Assembly (NCBI RefSeq): GCF_009192765.1
Contig: NZ_VOHQ01000004.1
Coordinates: 309,039 to 373,038 of the forward strand
Length of the DNA stretch: 64,000 nt
Source: Agriterribacter humi
GTDB taxonomy: Bacteria > Bacteroidota > Bacteroidia > Chitinophagales > Chitinophagaceae
Direction of reading: 5' to 3'
In this document: positions 59,281 through 64,000 of the stretch, piece after piece
Layout of the letters: each line of letters starts with the position of its first letter
Numbering within the stretch: the stretch's first letter is position 1
Made by a program: the position numbers and the translations under genes
The notes under the pieces: model-generated
The model's input: only the letters and a program-made list of their open reading frames with translations
Databases searched by the model: none
Told to the model about the DNA's origin: nothing

Positions 59281-60153
59281 TTAATACAGGTCATCCAGTT
59301 TCATCTTCAGGTATTTGGTTACGCTCCGATGGGTGCTGATGAAGGTAATAACGATCCCTATAATAATGAGTCCCAGGAATAAAATGGCCAGCAGGGTATA
59401 ATCGCGCAGTGCTTTAATTTCGGGCAGCCATTTTTCAACACTAAAAATAAAGATGAGCACCACCACTATGGCTATAAGGGCGCTTACAAAGCCGTTCACC
59501 ACTGCTTTTAAATCAAAAGGCTTGGAAATAAACCAGCGGGTAGCCCCTACCATTTGCATGGTTTTAATTAAAAAGCGATTGCTGAACATAGCCAGTTTAA
59601 TCGTATTATCAATAAGTATGAGTACCAGTATGCCCAGTAATGTTACCGCACCTATTAAAACCCATCCTACCTTGCGCACTACATTATTAAGGTTGCTCAC
59701 CACTTCATTGGGGTACCTGATCTCGCTAACAATAATGTTTTGTGAAAGATCTGCCGTTATATTGGTAAGGGTGTCTTTATTAACGTATTCCGACTTAAGA
59801 TTAAAATCAATACTTGCGGGCAGTGGGTTATAATCCAGCACTTTATTCCAGTCCTCATTACCGTCTTTTATAAATTTATCCTTAGCCATCTCTTTGGTAA
59901 CATGCTCGGCTGCTGAGGCATATGGTTTCGACCTGATATAAGAGATTAAACTGTCTATATCTGCCTGGGGGGCATTTTCACGCAGGTATACCTGTACCTG
60001 CACACTTCCGCGGAAATAACGTTCGAGTTTACTTCCATTAATTACAAACCAGCCTAAGATGCCTACAAGGATGAGCAAAGAAGCTACACCAAGAATACTA
60101 AAGAAATAAGAAGGTTTACTCCTTCTCATGGAAGTTTTACTGATTTCAATCAT
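59281..60153 (-). CDS. ftsX: Cell division protein FtsX
   Basis: The 290-residue product has a short cytosolic N-terminus, a first helix (SYFFSILGVASLLILVGILG), a periplasmic domain of about 120 residues (SVQVQVYLRENAPQADIDSL) and three further helices near the C-terminus (about 165-280), as in FtsX permeases. It pairs with FtsE and controls septal peptidoglycan hydrolases. FtsE is not adjacent, common in Bacteroidota. A second ATG nine codons in (MRRSKPSYFF) is possible. It probably leads the ftsX-pheS unit. Confidence 0.9.
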   Translation of the reverse strand: MIEISKTSMRRSKPSYFFSILGVASLLILVGILGWFVINGSKLERYFRGSVQVQVYLRENAPQADIDSLISYIRSKPYASAAEHVTKEMAKDKFIKDGNEDWNKVLDYNPLPASIDFNLKSEYVNKDTLTNITADLSQNIIVSEIRYPNEVVSNLNNVVRKVGWVLIGAVTLLGILVLILIDNTIKLAMFSNRFLIKTMQMVGATRWFISKPFDLKAVVNGFVSALIAIVVVLIFIFSVEKWLPEIKALRDYTLLAILFLGLIIIGIVITFISTHRSVTKYLKMKLDDLY

Positions 60154-60326
60154 TGAAACAGGATTAAATAAGTTCTGTAAATGATAGCATTTTGTTTAAA
60201 AAGAGAAAAAGCAACTTTCGCCTTTCATCTTTCAAACATAATGCAACTTTCCATTTTTATTACTACAAACGTAGTGAAGGTACGGTCAGGGTTGGGCAAA
60301 AATAACGGTTTTATAGCTGCATTCCG

Positions 60327-60334
60327 TAAATTTG
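60327..60334 (+). promoter_or_regulatory. -7 element of leuS
   Basis: TAAATTTG matches TAnnTTTG, 79 bp before the ATG at 60414. The preceding 60154-60326 shows no gene. Confidence 0.5.
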
Positions 60335-60413
60335 CCCCCCACTTAACGGCTGAGTGAATTGAATATTTTTTACAACAGCCATTTACTTTGTACGATAAGG
60401 GATTTTTAACATT

Positions 60414-63400
60414 ATGGAATACAATTTCAAAACAATAGAGCAACGCTGGCAGCAGAAATGGAAAGTGGAAGGTGTATATAAGGTAAGCAATAATGCTTCC
60501 AAACCTAAATACTATGTATTGGATATGTTTCCGTATCCGAGTGGTGCGGGCTTACATGTAGGTCATCCTTTGGGCTATATTGCCAGTGATATTTTTGCAC
60601 GCTACAAACGCCTGAAAGGCTTTAATGTATTGCACCCAATGGGTTATGATGCATTTGGCCTGCCTGCTGAGCAATACGCCATTGATCATGGCATTCACCC
60701 CGCTGTATCAACCGAAAATAATATTAATACGTTCAGAAAGCAGTTAGATAATATTGGATTTTGTTACGACTGGAGCCGGGAGATCCGTACCAGCGATCCC
60801 TCATATTACAAATGGACACAATGGATTTTTTTGCAATTGTTTAAAAGCTGGTACAACAGGGATACAAAAAAGGCTGAAAGCATAGATGGGCTGATTAAAA
60901 TTCTTGAAACGGAAGGGAATGGCAATCATCCCATACCTAATCCTAAATCTCAAATTCCAAATCTCAAATCTCAAATCTTTTCTGCTTCCGACTGGAAGGG
61001 GTTTGATGAGGCAACACAGCAGGCCATCCTGATGGAATATCGGTTGGCTTACTGCGGCTATGGTGAAGTGAACTGGTGCGAAGCCCTGGGAACCGTACTG
61101 GCCAATGATGAAGTAATAAATGGAGTAAGTGAACGCGGAGGTTACCCGGTGGTGAAGAAAAAATTGCGGCAATGGTATTTGCGGATAACGGAATATGCCG
61201 ACCGCCTGCAGGGTGACCTTGATACCCTGGAATGGAGCGATGCCATGAAAGAAATGCAGACCAACTGGATTGGCAAAAGCAGCGGAGCGGAGATTAAATT
61301 TTCTCTCGCTTCACCCCCATCCCCTCTCCTCCCGGAGAGGGGCGATGCTGATTCCCCCCGTACAGGCAGGTTTCTCAAAACGGCAGATACAAACTGGCAT
61401 ATTTTAAAAGAATACGGACGGCTGAACCGGCAAAATCCGACAGCAGCCGAAGATGCATTATGGCAGAATATACGCAACAATAAATTGGGTGTAAAAGTCC
61501 GGAGGCAACATGCTGTTCAGGGATATATCGTTGACTTTGCTTTGCTGGAAGTAAAATTAATTATTGAAGTAGATGGTGAATACCATAATGTGGAGCAACA
61601 AAAAATATATGATGAAGCAAGAACAGGTTATTTAAAGGAATTTGGTTTAAATCTCATAAGATTTAGTAATGATGAAGTGTTGAACGATATCCACAGTGTA
61701 ATTGGAAAAATAAAAGATGAAATACAAGTTCAAAAGAAAAATAGCAGTACTCATGCCGGGCTTCCCCTTCTCAGTAAGGAGAAGGGGTTAGGGGATGAGG
61801 CAAAAAGAGAGGCGGGGGTGAAGGTCTACACTACCCGCCCCGACACCATATTTGGGGTGGATTTTATGGTGCTGGCGCCGGAGCACGAACTGGTGGGGCA
61901 AATAACCACGGCAGAGCAAAAAGCGGCGGTGGAGGAATATGTGGCCTATGTAAAAAGCCGCAGCGAGCGGGAACGCATGTCCGAAAAAAAGGTCACCGGT
62001 TGTTTTACAGGCGCCTATGCTGTTAATCCGTTGAGCGGGAAACACATTCCGGTATGGATCAGTGAATATGTATTAGCCGGCTATGGTACCGGCGCTATTA
62101 TGGCCGTGCCATGCGGTGATGAACGCGACCATAAATTCGCAAAGCATTTTAATATACCCGTTACCAATATTATAGGTGATTATTATAATGGAGAAGAAGC
62201 CAATCCTACCAAAGAAGCGATATTGCAAAACAGCGGTTTTTTGGATGGAATTGTAATGAAGGATGCCGCTGAAGTAGTGATACAATGGTTAGAAGACAAT
62301 GAAGAAGGGGTAAGAAAGGTGAATTACAAAATGCGGGATGCTGCGTTCAGCCGCCAGCGTTACTGGGGCGAGCCGTTTCCCATAGTGTGGAAGGGTGCCA
62401 GCCTGAATGACGCAGTCGGGCAGGGCATTGCTTATCCTTTGGATGAAAGTGAGCTGCCGTTAGAACTGCCGCATGTGGAATCGTATAAGCCCGGGGCGGA
62501 AGGTGAGGGCCCTTTGGCCAATATTGAAACGTGGACAGCGCAGCATCTTGAAACCAATACCATGCCCGGCTACGCGGGCAGCAGTTGGTATTTTTTGCGG
62601 TATATGGATCCGCATAATAACGAGGTTTTTTGTGACAGGAAAGTCTCCGACTACTGGAACCAGGTAGACCTGTACATCGGAGGCACCGAGCATGCCGTTG
62701 GGCATTTGCTCTACAGCCGCATGTGGACAAAAGTTTTATACGACCTGGGCTATATCGGTTTTAATGAACCTTTTAAAAAATTGCTGAACCAGGGAATGAT
62801 ACAGGGAAGCAGCAGGTTTGTGTATAGGGTGGATTTGAAAAGCAATACTTCTGGCAAATCCGAACAAATATTTATTTCTAGAAATGTTCTAACAGAAGCT
62901 GAGCAATCTGAAAGCCCAGGAAACTCAATTAAGGATTTAATCAGGCTTAAATTTCCTGATATATATAATGACATGGATTTTTCAGATATAGCGCAAAAAA
63001 TAGATCTAATTCCGGCACCTATTCATGTTGATGTAAACATTGTCGATGGCCTTGAACTAAATATTGAAGCTTTTAAAAAATGGCGCAATGGTGAATATGC
63101 CAATGCTAAATTTATTTTAGAAGATGGCAAGTATATCTGTGGAGCGGAAGTAGAAAAAATGTCCAAATCCAAGTTTAACACGGTTAATCCCGATGAGCTG
63201 GTTTTAAAATACGGCGCCGACACTTTCCGCATGTATGAAATGTTCCTGGGCCCGGTAGAGCAAAGCAAGCCCTGGGATACCAAGGGTATTGAAGGCGTAC
63301 ACCGTTTCCTGAAAAAATTATGGCGCTTGTTTTATGATGAGCAGAAGGGGAAAGTTTGGACAGAAGAACAACCTACTACTGAAGAATTGAAGACACTGCA

Positions 63401-63839
63401 CCGCACCATAAAAAAAGTAGAAGAAGACACCGAACGTTTTTCTTTCAATACGGCCGTGAGCGCGTTTATGATCGCGGTAAACGAACTGTCCGATTTGCAA
63501 TGCCATAAAAAAGAGATACTGGAAAATATACTGGTGTTGTTAACACCTTATGCGCCGCATATTGCAGAGGAGCTGTGGCAACGGTTGGGCAATAGTGGCA
63601 ATGTGCTGGATGCTCCTTATCCGGTGTTTGAAGAAAAGTATATAATAGAATCATCTAAATCGTACCCGGTAGCTATTAATGGCAAAACCCGTACAGATAT
63701 CACTATTGCGTTGGATGCCACCCAGCAGCAGGTGGAAGAAATGATACTTGCAAATGTTGTAGTACAAAAATGGCTGGAAGGCAAATCACCCAAAAGAATT
63801 ATTTACGTAAAGAACAGGATGATTAACGTGGTGGTGTAG
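60414..63839 (+). CDS. leuS: Leucine--tRNA ligase with an in-frame DUF559-nuclease insertion
   Basis: The product is 1141 residues; I recall Bacteroidota LeuRS as roughly 920-950. Class I motifs are intact: HVGH (48-51) and KMSKS (915-919). The editing domain keeps the Thr-rich VYTTRPDTIFG (471-481) and the conserved Asp569 in MAVPCGDERD. Three additions are visible: a repeat-encoded peptide PNPKSQIPNLKSQIF (176-189 region); a DUF559/Vsr-like domain (about 326-435) with linkers, filling 299-470; and a low-complexity-free expansion at about 806-868 before IHVDVNIV. The frame is unbroken, so a single fusion protein is predicted. Whether the nuclease acts or the enzyme still edits is unknown. 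Confidence 0.95.
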   Translation: MEYNFKTIEQRWQQKWKVEGVYKVSNNASKPKYYVLDMFPYPSGAGLHVGHPLGYIASDIFARYKRLKGFNVLHPMGYDAFGLPAEQYAIDHGIHPAVSTENNINTFRKQLDNIGFCYDWSREIRTSDPSYYKWTQWIFLQLFKSWYNRDTKKAESIDGLIKILETEGNGNHPIPNPKSQIPNLKSQIFSASDWKGFDEATQQAILMEYRLAYCGYGEVNWCEALGTVLANDEVINGVSERGGYPVVKKKLRQWYLRITEYADRLQGDLDTLEWSDAMKEMQTNWIGKSSGAEIKFSLASPPSPLLPERGDADSPRTGRFLKTADTNWHILKEYGRLNRQNPTAAEDALWQNIRNNKLGVKVRRQHAVQGYIVDFALLEVKLIIEVDGEYHNVEQQKIYDEARTGYLKEFGLNLIRFSNDEVLNDIHSVIGKIKDEIQVQKKNSSTHAGLPLLSKEKGLGDEAKREAGVKVYTTRPDTIFGVDFMVLAPEHELVGQITTAEQKAAVEEYVAYVKSRSERERMSEKKVTGCFTGAYAVNPLSGKHIPVWISEYVLAGYGTGAIMAVPCGDERDHKFAKHFNIPVTNIIGDYYNGEEANPTKEAILQNSGFLDGIVMKDAAEVVIQWLEDNEEGVRKVNYKMRDAAFSRQRYWGEPFPIVWKGASLNDAVGQGIAYPLDESELPLELPHVESYKPGAEGEGPLANIETWTAQHLETNTMPGYAGSSWYFLRYMDPHNNEVFCDRKVSDYWNQVDLYIGGTEHAVGHLLYSRMWTKVLYDLGYIGFNEPFKKLLNQGMIQGSSRFVYRVDLKSNTSGKSEQIFISRNVLTEAEQSESPGNSIKDLIRLKFPDIYNDMDFSDIAQKIDLIPAPIHVDVNIVDGLELNIEAFKKWRNGEYANAKFILEDGKYICGAEVEKMSKSKFNTVNPDELVLKYGADTFRMYEMFLGPVEQSKPWDTKGIEGVHRFLKKLWRLFYDEQKGKVWTEEQPTTEELKTLHRTIKKVEEDTERFSFNTAVSAFMIAVNELSDLQCHKKEILENILVLLTPYAPHIAEELWQRLGNSGNVLDAPYPVFEEKYIIESSKSYPVAINGKTRTDITIALDATQQQVEEMILANVVVQKWLEGKSPKRIIYVKNRMINVVV
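60941..60980. repeat. TTTGAGATTT-family repeat inside leuS
   Basis: CTAAATCTCAAATTCC then AAATCTCAAATCTCAAATC is the reverse complement of the repeat at the lysS stop (34255) and at 58112. It encodes PKSQIPNLKSQIF in frame, in a loop before ASDWKGF. No neighbouring LeuRS sequence I recall has it. Confidence 0.75.
61309..61823 (+). mobile_element. In-frame DUF559 nuclease cassette with inverted ends
   Basis: The 515-bp segment starts CTTCACCCCC (61309-61318) and ends GGGGGTGAAG (61814-61823), perfect 10-bp inverted ends. Just inside are hairpins CCCCTCTCC/GGAGAGGGG (61321-61342, loop TCCC) and CCCCTTCTC/GAGAAGGGG (61764-61787, loop AGTAAG). Between them lies one DUF559 domain: LKEYGRLNRQNPTAAEDALW, VKVRRQHAVQGYIVDFALLE and VKLIIEVDGEYHN, with Asp374 and Glu385-Val-Asp387 in the PD-(D/E)xK positions. 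The cassette has no stop codon. This arrangement suggests a protein-invading selfish element. Confidence 0.8.
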
Positions 63840-63843
63840 GTAG

Positions 63844-63874
63844 GTTACAAGTTACAAGTTACAGGTTACAAGTT
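63844..63874. repeat. GTTACAA tandem repeat 3' of leuS
   Basis: GTTACAAGTTACAAGTTACA then GGTTACAAGTT: about four 7-bp units, starting 5 bp after the leuS stop and ending at the probable IS left end. Confidence 0.75.
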
Positions 63875-64000
63875 GTGTATGCCTAAAATAGGTTGACAAA
63901 AAACAGTCACTTATGCGGCAAGTTAACTCAAAATTAGAAATCCGTGAGCATCGGATTTTCTCTGAGGAATTAAAAAAGAAAGCGATTAAGGAATTAGTAA
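63874..64000 (+). mobile_element. IS3-type insertion sequence, left end (cut by window edge)
   Basis: TGTGTATGCCTAAAATAGGT begins a likely terminal inverted repeat, containing CCTA...TAGG, followed after about 20 bp by an OrfA-like reading frame. The right end is beyond the window, so the IS name and target duplication cannot be checked. Confidence 0.55.
63913..64000 (+). CDS. IS3-family OrfA-like transposase, N-terminal fragment
   Basis: The ATG at 63913 opens MRQVNSKLEIREHRIFSEEL then KKKAIKELV before the window ends. This resembles the start of helix-turn-helix OrfA proteins of Bacteroidota IS3-type elements, in which the first 30 residues precede the DNA-binding helices. Too short for certainty. 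It is on the same strand as leuS, 73 bp downstream. Confidence 0.6.
   Translation, partial: MRQVNSKLEIREHRIFSEELKKKAIKELV

Noticed and set aside
61309..61823. leuS insertion as an assembly chimera or frameshift
   Set aside because: The frame is continuous through insert and host, and the host sequence resumes exactly at the editing loop, which a random chimera would rarely do. Still worth confirming with raw reads.
60414..63839. leuS insertion as an intein
   Set aside because: No Cys/Ser block A at the left boundary and no His-Asn followed by Cys/Ser/Thr at the right boundary; the boundaries are Ala-Ser-Pro-Pro and Gly-Val-Lys.

Overview
The window is a 64 kb stretch of a Bacteroidota chromosome, most likely from the Chitinophagaceae or a near relative. 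I infer this from several signs. There are gliding-motility genes (gldC, gldH) and a secreted protein with a type IX-style C-terminal sorting domain. Many starts are preceded by the Bacteroidota -7 element TAnnTTTG. The proteins include Bacteroidota-typical DUF4290, a Thermus-type isocitrate dehydrogenase with an extra C-terminal domain, and a MurA with Asp in place of the fosfomycin-target Cys. Base composition looks moderately AT-rich. No rRNA, tRNA or CRISPR array was recognised.

Layout. 1-9,000: partial purD, two POT peptide transporters in tandem, an LTxxQ-type secreted protein, icd, apaG, a fatty-acid desaturase and an orphan Dam-type methylase. 9,000-19,100: an amidohydrolase lipoprotein, ligA, a NUMOD4/HNH protein, DUF2461, asd with an unusual Lys-rich leader, a membrane-anchored glutamate-synthase-like flavoprotein and a CBS/CorC protein. 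19,100-28,800: DUF4290, murA and gmk, a T9SS cargo, a glycosyltransferase, gldC, yqeY, cvpA, then a tightly overlapped coaX-OMP-lptC operon. 28,900-41,000: GH63-like glucosidase, an NAD(P)-binding oxidoreductase, lysS, corA, a serine hydrolase, an orphan ABC ATPase, ThuA-like and DUF1579 proteins, and a beta-barrel protein. 41,000-50,600: a small anchored protein, an OmpA lipoprotein, a very Tyr/Trp/Arg-rich secreted protein, a LytS/LytTR pair, small stress or accessory enzymes, and a thioredoxin-fold lipoprotein bracketed by a palindromic repeat. 50,600-64,000: yicC-gldH-kinase-regulator operon, a pseudouridine synthase, an lpxD homologue, a CarboxypepD-regulatory protein, an SDR, ftsX-pheS, leuS, and the left end of an IS3-type element.

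The most unusual object is leuS (60414-63839). Its reading frame is uninterrupted, but the 1141-residue product carries a complete DUF559/Vsr-like nuclease domain inserted in frame at the start of the editing domain. Inverted CTTCACCCCC termini and two 9-bp-stem hairpins bound the insert (about 61309-61823). The same gene also carries a short peptide (residues 176-189) encoded by a copy of the TTTGAGATTT repeat found between genes elsewhere in the window. The region as a whole is full of short dispersed repeats. They sit at gene ends and in several cases contain the stop codon (lysS, lpxD, the HNH gene, the DUF1761 gene, a response regulator).

Much of the rest is envelope biology: peptidoglycan precursor synthesis (murA), LPS export and acylation (lptC, lpxD), OmpA, FtsX, gliding and secretion. 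This is mixed with housekeeping enzymes (ligA, lysS, pheS, leuS, gmk, icd, asd). Functions are inferred by eye from motifs and family resemblance; no database search was run.
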